Below are positions 53,540 to 62,679 of a stretch of 64,000 nucleotides of DNA, in pieces (position 1 is the first letter of the stretch; the number at the start of each line of letters is the position of its first letter). A program made the position numbers and the translations under genes. Source of the DNA: Collimonas sp. OK307 (GTDB taxonomy: Bacteria > Pseudomonadota > Gammaproteobacteria > Burkholderiales > Burkholderiaceae_D); NCBI RefSeq assembly GCF_900113705.1, contig NZ_FOQI01000001.1:620001-684000 (forward strand), given 5' to 3'. The notes beneath the pieces were generated by a model. It ran no database searches and was not told where the DNA came from. It saw nothing but the letters and a program-made list of their open reading frames with translations.

Positions 53540-54775
53540 CTAATCAGGCAAATCCGCCAGGCGTCGATGCAGAAAACGGCGTTCCGGCTCTTGCCGGGTC
53601 AAAGCCAGCGCCCGCCCGTAAGCGGCACGCGCCTCCGCAACGTGACCCAGGCGCCGGTGCAAATCGGCTTGCGCAGCATGTGCCAGATGATAGTTTTGCA
53701 ACTGGCCACCAGTAATCAGTTTCTCCACCAAAGCCAGCCCGGCTGCCGGCCCCTGATGCATGGCGACTGCCACCGCGCGATTCAATTCGATCACCGGCGT
53801 AGGTTCCAGCCGTAGCAAAGCGTCATACAGGCCGACGATTTGTTCCCAGTCGGTGGCGTCGGCATGGCGGGCTTCTGCATGGATGGCCGAAATGGCAGCC
53901 TGCAACGCATAAGTTCCGAAGCGCCCCGTTGCGAAGGCCCGCTCCACCAGGGCTGAACCCTCAGCTATATGCACGGCGTTCCACAAAGTCCGGTCCTGTT
54001 CGTCCAGCGGTATCAGGTCGCCGTCAACCGAACTGCGCGCAGTGCGGCGCGATTCGTGCAACAGCATCAAGGCCAGCAGACTCATCACCTCGGGCTCGGG
54101 CAGCAGCTCCAGCAGGAGGCGCGCCAGGCGGATCGCTTCTTGCGACAGATCATGGCGGGTCAGCGTCGCTCCCGACGAGGCGGAATAGCCTTCGTTAAAC
54201 ACCAGGTAGACGACCCGCAGGACCGTCTCAAGACGTGCCGGCAATTCATCGCGGCCGGGAATCTGGTATGGAATGCGGGCATCGCGGATCTTGGCCTTGG
54301 CGCGGACAATCCGTTGCGCCAGCGTGGTTGCCGGCGTAAGGAAAGCGTGTGCGATCTCTTCGGTTGTCAGGCCGCAGACCTCACGCAAGGTCAGCGCAAT
54401 CTGCGCATCCGGCGCCAGCGAGGGGTGGCAACAGGTAAAAATCAGGCGCAGTCGATCATCCTCGACATGCTCACGGTCGTCCAAAGCCGGCGTATCGTCG
54501 GCAATCGCCTCGATCGTTTCGGCCACTTCATCATAGGCAGTGAATCTTGCCCCGCGACGGATACCATCAATCGCCTTGAAGCGCCCTGCCGATACCAGCC
54601 ATGGCACCGGCTTGTCGGGAATGCCGTCGCGCGGCCATTGTTCGATCGCGGCTTTGAATGCCTCTTGCAAGGCCTCTTCGGCCATATCGAAGTCGCCCAA
54701 CAGGCGAATCAAGGTGGCGAATACGCGTCGCGATTCGCTGCGGTAAATACCTTCAATCGTGTCGCTTATTGGCAT
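53540..54775 (-). CDS. ECF42-type RNA polymerase sigma factor with C-terminal TPR-like extension
   Basis: The 411-residue sigma factor has sigma-2 RVFATLIRLLGDFDMAEEALQEAF, a sigma-4 block ALTLREVCGLTTEEIAHAFLTPATTLAQRIVRAK and a helical C-terminal region of about 230 residues. The latter contains RLLLELLPEPEVMSLLALMLLHESRR and RAAYGRALALT, as in ECF42 proteins. These have no anti-sigma factor; the C-terminal domain is thought to be needed for activity. ATG 54775 (MPISDT) is the likely start. Its partner, the DGPF gene, is downstream on the same strand with a matching promoter. Confidence 0.92.
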   Translation of the reverse strand: MPISDTIEGIYRSESRRVFATLIRLLGDFDMAEEALQEAFKAAIEQWPRDGIPDKPVPWLVSAGRFKAIDGIRRGARFTAYDEVAETIEAIADDTPALDDREHVEDDRLRLIFTCCHPSLAPDAQIALTLREVCGLTTEEIAHAFLTPATTLAQRIVRAKAKIRDARIPYQIPGRDELPARLETVLRVVYLVFNEGYSASSGATLTRHDLSQEAIRLARLLLELLPEPEVMSLLALMLLHESRRTARSSVDGDLIPLDEQDRTLWNAVHIAEGSALVERAFATGRFGTYALQAAISAIHAEARHADATDWEQIVGLYDALLRLEPTPVIELNRAVAVAMHQGPAAGLALVEKLITGGQLQNYHLAHAAQADLHRRLGHVAEARAAYGRALALTRQEPERRFLHRRLADLPD

Positions 54776-55076
54776 CGTCTCTGGCGGTTGGTTTTTTTGC
54801 GCGGTGCAGCACACCGGCTTGTGATTGCTGGCTGGCGGCTGCCTGCCCGGATGCGCTGGCCGATTCCTGCACCTCCGGAATCATACCTTGAATCTCCGCC
54901 CTTCCGGTTTAGTCAACCTGCACAAAAAAACAATCGAATCATCCTTTCAACTACCTCGGCAAACAGGGCGGATAACGCCCTATTTAGCGCCTACCATGCA
55001 AGCAGCTTCAGGCAAGCAACCGGTCCGTGGCAACCATCCGGTCAAACAGAAAGCACTTCCAGCGAAAGGAAACAAA

Positions 55077-55703
55077 ATGGCAGCAGTCTCGGCAACGGCA
55101 TTGCATCTGCGTCGCCTGTCGTTTGTGTCGACGATACTTCTATCAGCATCCAATATAGGTGGCTGTGCCACCACGCAAAGAGGAGAAGCGCCCATGAAAA
55201 CCACAGAACAGCTGACTGACGGCGCGCGCGATTTCGATTTCGTCATAGGGCGCTGGCACACGGTTAACCAGCGACTGCTGACAAGCTTGCAAGGTTCAAA
55301 CCAATGGGAGACCTTCGAGTCCACCGAAGAAGCTCGCAAGCTGCCGGCCGGCATCGGCAATTACGATGACTTTCATCCCATCAACTGGCGGCCCGGATTT
55401 GTCGCCATGTCGCTGCGCATCTTCAACCCCGAAACCAAGCTCTGGAGTATCTACTGGCTCGACAACAAGACCGGAGGGATGGATAAAACAGGTTCGCTGT
55501 TAGCTCCAGTGGTCGGCAAGTTCATCAACGGCGTAGGAATTTTCGAAGGCGACGACATATGGGACAACAAGCCAGTCCGGGTCCGTTACACATGGTCGGT
55601 ACTCTCAGCCGATAACGCAACTTGGGAGCAAGCGCTGTCGACCGATGGCGGCAAGACGTGGGAGACCAACTGGATCGCGCGTCACTCACGCGTGCGGGAC
55701 TGA
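55077..55703 (+). CDS. lipoprotein or soluble protein with DUF1579-like domain
   Basis: The 208-residue form from ATG 55077 (after AAAGGA) has a lipoprotein signal with lipobox IGGC (Cys30). A second start at 55194 (MKTTEQL), after AGAGGAG, would give a 169-residue cytoplasmic protein. The core resembles DUF1579 proteins: FDFVIGRWHTVNQRL, LRIFNPETKLWSIYWLD, TGSLLAPVVGKFINGVGIFEG and YTWSVLSADNATWEQALSTDGGKTWE, a lipocalin-like fold. It diverges from the ECF42 gene and may belong to its regulon. Function is unknown. Confidence 0.75.
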   Translation: MAAVSATALHLRRLSFVSTILLSASNIGGCATTQRGEAPMKTTEQLTDGARDFDFVIGRWHTVNQRLLTSLQGSNQWETFESTEEARKLPAGIGNYDDFHPINWRPGFVAMSLRIFNPETKLWSIYWLDNKTGGMDKTGSLLAPVVGKFINGVGIFEGDDIWDNKPVRVRYTWSVLSADNATWEQALSTDGGKTWETNWIARHSRVRD

Positions 55704-55742
55704 ATCCCGGTTTCTCTTGGTCTATTTTTCTTACAAATAAAA

Positions 55743-55764
55743 AAAGCCCGCCGAAGCGGGCTTT
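55743..55764 (-). terminator. rho-independent terminator, best in minus orientation
   Basis: AAAGCCCGC and GCGGGCTTT (55743-55751, 55756-55764) form a stem with a CGAA/TTCG tetraloop. Read on the minus strand it runs into seven T's and lies 5 bp past the stop of the small ORF at 55770. On the plus strand it can also serve the lipoprotein gene ending at 55703. Confidence 0.85.
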
Positions 55765-55769
55765 GATAG

Positions 55770-55928
55770 TTACCGATACTTGAGGAGATTCGCGCCATCC
55801 AATGCTATCTGCAAAGTGATTGCGCCGCGAATGAATCTACTCAGGTATCTGCCATCAAATAATTTTTTGATGCGTGCGATGACGTCTACATCGAAACCGA
55901 GTATGCCGGACTGTCTGCGCCGACGCAA
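55770..55928 (-). pseudogene. small ORF or remnant of unknown family, with its own terminator
   Basis: The frame ending at 55770 encodes GFDVDVIARIKKLFDGRYLSRFIRGAITLQ... with protein-like composition and a perfect terminator just after its TAA. The frame has no ATG; a TTG at 55928 would give 52 residues. Directly upstream lies a T7 run (A7 in the coding strand, 55930-55936), where a one-base shift joins it to a minus-strand frame running to about 56067 with the repeat VKEVVKEVAKK. A degraded or frameshifted gene of about 99 codons is the best explanation. I do not recognise its family. Confidence 0.45.
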
Positions 55929-55937
55929 GTTTTTTTG

Positions 55938-55961
55938 CTACTTCTTTTACTACTTCTTTTA
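55938..55961. repeat. 12-bp tandem repeat, two copies
   Basis: CTACTTCTTTTA occurs twice in tandem with a partial third copy (CTATTTTT). In the minus-strand frame it encodes the repeated VKEVVKEV segment of the remnant gene. Confidence 0.8.
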
Positions 55962-56084
55962 CTATTTTTCTATCGAAGCTAAATCTATATCTGCCAACCG
56001 ACGCGATGAGATCAATCCACCACGATTCGACTGCCGGCTGATAGACTTTAATCCCGGCGCTTCGCACCTATCGAATGGCAAAAA

Positions 56085-57644
56085 ATGCACACACCAGGCT
56101 CGTTCGAAAGTGAATCAGGTTCTGCCGCGGTCCCCAGGCATGATGCCGCCCAGGCTCCGCATCGTCTCCGACATCGGTCCGCATTTGCCGCGCTTTTTGC
56201 GCCGCTGCTGCTCTGTGCTTCCGGCTTTCATGCGCCGGCCCGCGCTACCGAGGTCTCGCCCTGCCCGGCGGATTGGGAAGCGCAAATTTGTGAACTCAAA
56301 TCGGTGGTGGAGGTGCTCAAGAAAGAGCACCTGACAGAAATCGACATGCCCGCCTTTCTCGACGAAGCCATTCGCCTTGGCGTCAAAACGCTGCCTTACG
56401 CCCGCTTTATCAGTACCGCCGAACTGCAAGAGCAGGCTCAAAGAGACCAACGCGCGCGCAACGGCACACCTGGCATCGGCATCATCTTTGAAATTTTGCC
56501 CACCGGCCTGCATATCATCGATGTGGTGCCGGACGCGCCCGCCGCGCATGCGGGTGTCCGTACCGGTGATCTGGTGGTGGCAATGGACGGCAACAGCCTG
56601 GCGGGCGTCGATAACAGCGACATTGCAAAGTACGCCAATGGCGAAGCTGGCGCCCCGCTCAAGGTCACGTTGCTACGCGGTGCGTCACACCAACGGCTCG
56701 AATTCACCCTGGTACGCGCGCTCATCAGGCCACGACCAGCTACCGCCAGGCTACTCGATGGCAACGTGCTGTACACCCGGCTGGCCAACTTTCCGGAACC
56801 CGCCATCGGCGACTACATCGAGGCCGTGCAGGCAGAGCGCCAAAAGAATCCTGCGGTCAAAGGGCTGATTCTCGATTTGCGCATCAACGGCGGTGGCGCA
56901 CTCAACGCAGCAATCGGCATCACGGCGCTGTTCACGGGACGCAACAAGACGGCGATGGTCACGCTACAACGCGACGATAAAATGCAGCACCGCGTCACCA
57001 CCAACTGGCCGGATTACATCCTGCCGGTAATGCAAGGACAAGACCCGCTCGCACCATTGCAAGGAGATGACTGGTGGCGCAGCGTGCCGCTGATCGTGCT
57101 GGTCGACAGCCAGAGCGCCTCTGCCGCCGAAGCCACCGCGGCAGCGCTGAGAGACCTTGGCCGCGCCAAATTGCTGGGAACGCCGACCTACGGCAAGGGC
57201 ATGGCCCAAACCGGGGTCGACACGCGGGACGGTACCCACCTGATCTGGACCAATGCACGCAACTTGCGGCCGAACGGTTGCCCGATGGAAGGTTACGGCG
57301 TGGTGCCGGACTGGATCGTACCGCCCCGCAAAGATGCGGATATGGACGGTGTCTTGCTTAGCTATCGCGAGGTCGACATTCCGCGCCCTGCCTATGCCAG
57401 CAAATCTACGCCCGACCCTTTTGCCACCGTCCGCAAGGAACGCCAGCACTTGCGCGACCGGCGCGCATTCGCCAAACTGGACGAGACCAAGGGCGCGCCG
57501 CTGCCGCAAAAAGAATTCGGCAGCGACAAGGATTGGCAACTCAAGCAAGCGCTCAACGCGCTGGCTGGCAAGCCGGTGCAGGTGGTAACCGTGAACCCGA
57601 AGTTCATGCCGATGCAGCCTGCGTGCATGAAACTAGACGAATAG
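56085..57644 (+). CDS. S41-family C-terminal processing peptidase-like protein
   Basis: The 519-residue protein has an N-terminal export signal at about 30-55 (preceded by an unusually long basic tail). A PDZ domain at about 125-205 carries GIGIIFEILPTGLHI and APAAHAGVRTGDLVVAMDG. The S41 domain has LILDLRINGGGALNAA, catalytic Ser in DSQSASAAEATAAALRD (about 345) and Lys in GTPTYGKGMAQ (about 370). These proteases cleave C-terminal ends of envelope proteins. The start is uncertain since no clear ribosome site precedes ATG 56085. Confidence 0.88.
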   Translation: MHTPGSFESESGSAAVPRHDAAQAPHRLRHRSAFAALFAPLLLCASGFHAPARATEVSPCPADWEAQICELKSVVEVLKKEHLTEIDMPAFLDEAIRLGVKTLPYARFISTAELQEQAQRDQRARNGTPGIGIIFEILPTGLHIIDVVPDAPAAHAGVRTGDLVVAMDGNSLAGVDNSDIAKYANGEAGAPLKVTLLRGASHQRLEFTLVRALIRPRPATARLLDGNVLYTRLANFPEPAIGDYIEAVQAERQKNPAVKGLILDLRINGGGALNAAIGITALFTGRNKTAMVTLQRDDKMQHRVTTNWPDYILPVMQGQDPLAPLQGDDWWRSVPLIVLVDSQSASAAEATAAALRDLGRAKLLGTPTYGKGMAQTGVDTRDGTHLIWTNARNLRPNGCPMEGYGVVPDWIVPPRKDADMDGVLLSYREVDIPRPAYASKSTPDPFATVRKERQHLRDRRAFAKLDETKGAPLPQKEFGSDKDWQLKQALNALAGKPVQVVTVNPKFMPMQPACMKLDE

Positions 57645-57700
57645 CGTGTTAGCGTGTTGTATTCCAAGGGAATTTTTCGTATCAAGCAACACCAGCTTAC

Positions 57701-58057
57701 TCATTTTTTGACGGTGATATGGTTGACCACGCTGGTTACCCTGTCGATAGACTTGGTGATCGCGATACTGCTATCAACCTGATCGCGATTGTCGGCAAAC
57801 CCGCTCAATGTTACTTCATGATCCTTCGTCTGCACCTGCAAATCAAGGCTTTTGAGATCACCGCTCACCAATAGCGCCGCTTTAACCTTGGCGGTAATCA
57901 CTGAATCGTCAACCGCAGTATCGATTGCAACCGACGGCTGATTTGCGGTCATGTCTCTTGTTTTATTGCAGCCGGCTAATGAAGAGAACAGCGAGGCAAG
58001 CAGGATGCACGAGACGATTGCCCCCAGGCGGAAGGAACGCTTCAGAAGCGTATTCAT
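57701..58057 (-). CDS. BON-domain lipoprotein
   Basis: The 118-residue protein has lipobox LAGC (about Cys30) and one BON domain (DDSVITAKVKAALLVSGDLKSLDLQV to VTSVVNHITV), as in the osmotically induced OsmY/DolP type. BON domains bind phospholipid membranes. ATG 58057 follows GGAAA; the upstream ATG is not supported. A second BON lipoprotein with the same layout is encoded at 58931 on the other strand, so they are probably paralogues. Confidence 0.9.
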   Translation of the reverse strand: MNTLLKRSFRLGAIVSCILLASLFSSLAGCNKTRDMTANQPSVAIDTAVDDSVITAKVKAALLVSGDLKSLDLQVQTKDHEVTLSGFADNRDQVDSSIAITKSIDRVTSVVNHITVKK

Positions 58058-58158
58058 GATGTTTCCAATGCGGAATGAAATAACAACAATTGAATTGGAC
58101 AATGCCTCTTTGCTTTATGCCATCACGTCTTTCAGTCCCGGCTTCGTCAAATTACGGC

Positions 58159-58488
58159 TCACTCGTAACTCACCTTCCCTGCCCGCATGGATCTTCTCGT
58201 ATCGATCTGCTCTTCTTGCAATATCTGATGCAGCACAAGAGGAGCTTGCTGGCCTGAAGACGTCGGTTGCGGCCTTTGCCTGTCGGCGACGCTTTCCACG
58301 CCATCGGTAGAAATCGCCTCAAGGAACGCCAGAATGTTACGATGGTAATCTACCCGCATTCCCGCTTCCAACAACAGCCTTTCCGACTGGAATAGTGACA
58401 GGCGCGCATCGCTCAATTCATTTTTCGCCAATTTTTCCGGTGTCACCGCGTACCTTCTGGTCCATCCGTTAAACCATTCGATTCCCAT
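58159..58488 (-). CDS. small hypothetical protein, unknown function
   Basis: The 109-residue protein (MGIEWFNGWTRRY...) has a helical, charged N-terminal half (RLSLFQSERLLLEAGMRVDYHRNILAFLEAI) and a polar C-terminal half rich in Q/S/P. ATG 58488 follows AGGA. No signal peptide is present. I do not recognise a family. It lies between a BON lipoprotein gene and a 25-residue membrane peptide gene, all on the minus strand. Confidence 0.6.
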   Translation of the reverse strand: MGIEWFNGWTRRYAVTPEKLAKNELSDARLSLFQSERLLLEAGMRVDYHRNILAFLEAISTDGVESVADRQRPQPTSSGQQAPLVLHQILQEEQIDTRRSMRAGKVSYE

Positions 58489-58554
58489 GCTGCTATCCTT
58501 TTCAGGAGACGACTCGATAAAGAATTTTGTGCGCACAACAACAAAAGCAATCGA

Positions 58555-58632
58555 TCAGTGCACAAAAAAATAGAGCGCTACCAATATCACCATCGGTGCT
58601 CCCAGGATCCATCCCAGCACATACTTTTCCAT
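58555..58632 (-). CDS. 25-residue single-helix membrane peptide
   Basis: A frame too short for ordinary gene finders encodes MEKYVLGWILGAPMVILVAL followed by YFFVH: a charged start and one hydrophobic helix. GAGAG lies about 8 nt before the ATG. It lies 66 bp upstream of the start of the small hypothetical gene on the same strand and may form a transcript with it. Small membrane peptides of this shape commonly modulate membrane enzymes; no role can be assigned. Confidence 0.5.
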   Translation of the reverse strand: MEKYVLGWILGAPMVILVALYFFVH

Positions 58633-58930
58633 GATCGTTCTCTCGTGTGAGTATTGAGTGAGCGTGGAATAGCGAATACAACGACGAGGATTCCGCATTA
58701 CTCACTCAATGAATGATCTTATAAAACTTTTTTGGCCTCATATCCGTTCGCTATCCCACATTGCGTCAACTTTCTTCCATACTGGAAAAATACAGCGCCG
58801 GAATACTGTCAAATGACCCGGAGCGAGAAACCTATTAGTTCCTAGGTGCGCTAGCGAACAGAAATAAATAACGGTCAAGATCAAAGTTCTGTACATCGAT
58901 TGGAATTCTCTTATTTTGTACAGAAAAATC

Positions 58931-59281
58931 ATGATAACGCCCGCCAACCTCTTTGCATTCCTGGCCACGCTGACTATTTTTGCATTGCCGGTAGCTTTAT
59001 CGGGCTGTAACAACGTTCAAGGCATGCCTGTTGCCGCCCCGCCCACTACGATCAGCGCCTCAGTACAGGATTCAGCGCTCACAACTAAAATCAAAGCTGC
59101 TTTGACGGCAAGTGGCGACACGGGTAATTTTGATATAAGAATCCAGACGCAAAAAGACCAGGTTTTGTTGAGCGGTTTCGCTGACAGCCAGGCTCAGGTC
59201 GATCGCAACCTGGCGCTGGTCAGGCGTATAGAAGGCGTCGGCAAGATAATCAATCACGTACGCATCCGGAGATTTACCTAA
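58931..59281 (+). CDS. BON-domain lipoprotein, second copy
   Basis: The 116-residue protein has lipobox LSGC (about Cys27) and one BON domain (QDSALTTKIKAALTASGDTGNFDIRI through VGKIINHVRI). It parallels the BON protein at 57701 in size and order of elements. A TTG at 58916 could extend it by five residues; ATG 58931 lacks a strong ribosome site, so the start is tentative. It probably acts in the outer membrane or periplasm. Confidence 0.88.
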   Translation: MITPANLFAFLATLTIFALPVALSGCNNVQGMPVAAPPTTISASVQDSALTTKIKAALTASGDTGNFDIRIQTQKDQVLLSGFADSQAQVDRNLALVRRIEGVGKIINHVRIRRFT

Positions 59282-59335
59282 GCGCCAATTGGAACTGGAC
59301 TAAACGTAGCGAGCCGCTGCAAAGGACATCCAAAA

Positions 59336-59569
59336 ATGAATACCAAACCAGATACGCATCCCGCACCGATCCTGTCGCCATCACCATCGAGAACCGCCAT
59401 GTCCACCGATCTGATTGAATTCCGGATGGCTTGGTGGTTCAAGCTCTACATGCTGGGCGTTACCACCATGTGCCTGCTAACCGGCTGCGAGCCGCAACAG
59501 GAAAAATCATTGTATTGGTGTCAAAAAGCGATCAGAGCCAGTTGCAATGGAAAACCCGTCAAGATCTAG
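59336..59569 (+). CDS. small hypothetical protein with one hydrophobic segment
   Basis: The 77-residue frame has AAAGGA near its ATG, a Pro/Ser-rich start, then a hydrophobic stretch ending LLTGC, which looks like a lipobox, and a short tail. An internal ATG at 59401 would leave a more compact lipoprotein-like peptide. It follows the BON gene by 54 bp on the same strand. No family recognised; moderate doubt that it is expressed. Confidence 0.45.
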   Translation: MNTKPDTHPAPILSPSPSRTAMSTDLIEFRMAWWFKLYMLGVTTMCLLTGCEPQQEKSLYWCQKAIRASCNGKPVKI

Positions 59570-59694
59570 TGATCCCTGATTTTCGACGTGACTTAGCCAT
59601 GCGCGCAGCGGAAAAAATAATCTCTCCTGACTCCACAGTTATATTCAGCTTTGGCGAATCCAGCAATGTCAGCCTGGATTCGCCTTCAACTTAA

Positions 59695-60561
<867 letters not shown>

Positions 60562-61455
60562 TCACATTACCGCTTGCCGCTGCTGAATAACTTCTTGCAG
60601 CGCCAGCGACGCCTTGGTTTTGTAGCGCTCCTTGTGACGCAACAGGTAAAACGAGCGCGGCGGCAGGTCGATGTTGACCTTGCAAAGCAAGCCGGCTTGC
60701 AGGTGCGAAGCGACTACAAGTTCCGACACCACCGTCGCAAAAGGCCCCGCCATCACGGCCGAGCGCACTGCTTCATTCGACGGCAGTGTCAAGGCGATCT
60801 GCAGCCCGTCCAGGTCGACTCCGATTTCCGCGAGGATTGCTTCGAAGGCGGAGCGGGTGCCCGAACCTTGTTCACGCATGATCCATTGGCCGGCAAGTAA
60901 TTCCGATGGCTTCAGCCGCTCGCCGTTTGCCCATGGATGGCCAGGCGCGACGACAGCAACGATGCGGTCTTCGTCGACCGTTTCTATCGCCAATGCCGCC
61001 TGGTCGATGTGCCCTTCGATGAATCCCAGGTCGGCAGCCCCCTCCACCACGGCGTGCGCCACTTGCTGGGTATTGCCGACGGTCAGGTTGAGTTCAATTT
61101 GCGGATACGTCTGGCGGAACCGCACCAGCAACGCCGGCAGCCAATAGCTGGCAATCGTCTGGCTGGCTTGAATGCTCAGCGTCCCACGCGTGAGTCCGCC
61201 CAATTCGGCCAATGTCAGCTCCGCCGCACGCGCGCTAGCCAGCGTGGCTCGCGCTTCCGTCAAAAAAATCCGCCCCGCCGCACTGGTCTCGATGCGCCGC
61301 CCTACTCTGTTGAACAGCGGCGTGCCATACCGGCTTTCCAACATGCGAATGGAGGCGCTCACTGCTGAAGGCGTCAGTGAGAGGGCCGTCGCCGCTTGCG
61401 TCAAGTGCTCGCGTTCAGCCACCTCGACAAAGATGCGCAATTGTTCCAGTGTCAT
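60562..61455 (-). CDS. LysR-family regulator (YeiE-like)
   Basis: The 297-residue protein has a LysR HTH (LTQAATALSLTPSAVSASIRMLESRYG, about 18-44) and an effector domain, with CysB/YeiE-like QASQTIASYWLPALLVRFRQTYP. It is divergent from a YeiH-type transporter gene, matching the yeiE-yeiH arrangement of other proteobacteria, where the regulator controls the exporter in response to sulfite or related anions. The inducer here is not established. Confidence 0.88.
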   Translation of the reverse strand: MTLEQLRIFVEVAEREHLTQAATALSLTPSAVSASIRMLESRYGTPLFNRVGRRIETSAAGRIFLTEARATLASARAAELTLAELGGLTRGTLSIQASQTIASYWLPALLVRFRQTYPQIELNLTVGNTQQVAHAVVEGAADLGFIEGHIDQAALAIETVDEDRIVAVVAPGHPWANGERLKPSELLAGQWIMREQGSGTRSAFEAILAEIGVDLDGLQIALTLPSNEAVRSAVMAGPFATVVSELVVASHLQAGLLCKVNIDLPPRSFYLLRHKERYKTKASLALQEVIQQRQAVM

Positions 61456-61511
61456 TGTTTCAGCATCATTTAATCGTTCGATTTTATTTAACGTAATGTG
61501 AAAAATTGTAA

Positions 61512-61535
61512 GATGGACTCAACGATTTGTCCATC
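61512..61535. promoter_or_regulatory. inverted repeat between the YeiE-like and YeiH-like genes
   Basis: GATGGAC (61512-61518) and GTCCATC (61529-61535) form a 7-bp dyad with 10-bp spacer in the 123-bp divergent region, suited to a LysR binding site. Confidence 0.5.
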
Positions 61536-61578
61536 CGATAATCACCTCATCGCATTTAGGTAATAACGGGCGGGCAAA

Positions 61579-62595
61579 ATGAGCGTAAATGTAATAACAA
61601 ATACAAAAAAACTTCTTCCCGGACTGGCCCTGTGCGGGCTTGTCACAGTAGCCGCCTTTGCGCTGGAAAGCTTGGAAACGCATCTGTTCGGTCGCGCCTG
61701 GCTGGAAAGCCTGGTGCTCGCAATCTTGCTCGGCAGTATCGTGCGGACTTGTTACAGCCTGAATCCGCGCTTCGACGCCGGCATTCGTTTCGGCGCCAAG
61801 ATGGTCCTGGAGATCGCCGTAGTATTACTGGGCGTATCGGTCAGCGCCGGCGCCATTCTGGATAAAGGGGCGGACCTGATCGGCGGTATCGCGATCGTGG
61901 TGGCGATCGCCATACTTGGCAGTTATTACATCGGACGGGCAGCTGGGCTGCCGAGCAAAATGGCGATCCTGATTGCCTGTGGTAATTCCATCTGCGGCAA
62001 CTCTGCCATTGCCGCGGTGGCGCCAGTAATCGACGCCGACGGCAAGGATGTCGCCGCCTCGATCGCGTTTACCGCCGTGCTCGGTGTCGTGGTGGTGCTA
62101 GTACTGCCATTCCTGGTGCCGTTGCTATCGCTGTCGCCGGTCCAGTACGGCATTTTTGCCGGATTGACCGTCTATGCCGTACCCCAGGTGCTGGCGGCCA
62201 CCGGAGCGGTATCAATGACAAGTGCGCACATCGGCACGCTGGTGAAGCTGGTCCGCGTCCTGATGCTGGGCCCGGTTGTGCTGGTGTTGTCCCTGTTCGG
62301 CCGCAAGGAGAGTGGCCTCCGTCCACCGTTATCGCAGATGGTCCCGTGGTTTATCGTCGGCTTCCTGCTGTTGATGGTGCTGCGCTCCTCCGGTCTTATC
62401 CCGCAGTTCGCGATCCAGCCGGCGCAGATATCGGCGAATTTCCTGACTATCATGTCGATGGCTGCACTCGGACTCGGCGTTGATGCCCGATCGGTGTTGA
62501 AGGCCGGCGGACGGGTCACCGTCGTGGTCATCCTGTCCTTGCTCGTATTGTCCGTAATCAGCTTTTGCCTGATCAAGCTGTTGGGTATCGCCTGA
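61579..62595 (+). CDS. putative sulfate/sulfite exporter family transporter (YeiH/UPF0324)
   Basis: The 338-residue protein has about ten hydrophobic segments. The hallmark blocks are CGNSICGNSAIAAVAPVI (about 135-152), FTAVLGVVVVL, GLTVYAVPQVLAATGA and MAALGLGVDARSVLKAGG, matching the PSE family. Members are linked to export of sulfite or sulfate, and in some organisms of other anions. It is divergent from the YeiE-like regulator, separated by a dyad. Confidence 0.9.
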   Translation: MSVNVITNTKKLLPGLALCGLVTVAAFALESLETHLFGRAWLESLVLAILLGSIVRTCYSLNPRFDAGIRFGAKMVLEIAVVLLGVSVSAGAILDKGADLIGGIAIVVAIAILGSYYIGRAAGLPSKMAILIACGNSICGNSAIAAVAPVIDADGKDVAASIAFTAVLGVVVVLVLPFLVPLLSLSPVQYGIFAGLTVYAVPQVLAATGAVSMTSAHIGTLVKLVRVLMLGPVVLVLSLFGRKESGLRPPLSQMVPWFIVGFLLLMVLRSSGLIPQFAIQPAQISANFLTIMSMAALGLGVDARSVLKAGGRVTVVVILSLLVLSVISFCLIKLLGIA

Positions 62596-62679
62596 ATCTA
62601 TAGACGTGGCACGGAATCGTGACAAAATGCCAAAGTGGTTGAACTGGCGACCTATCCTGCACAACAAAGGAAATTTGAC

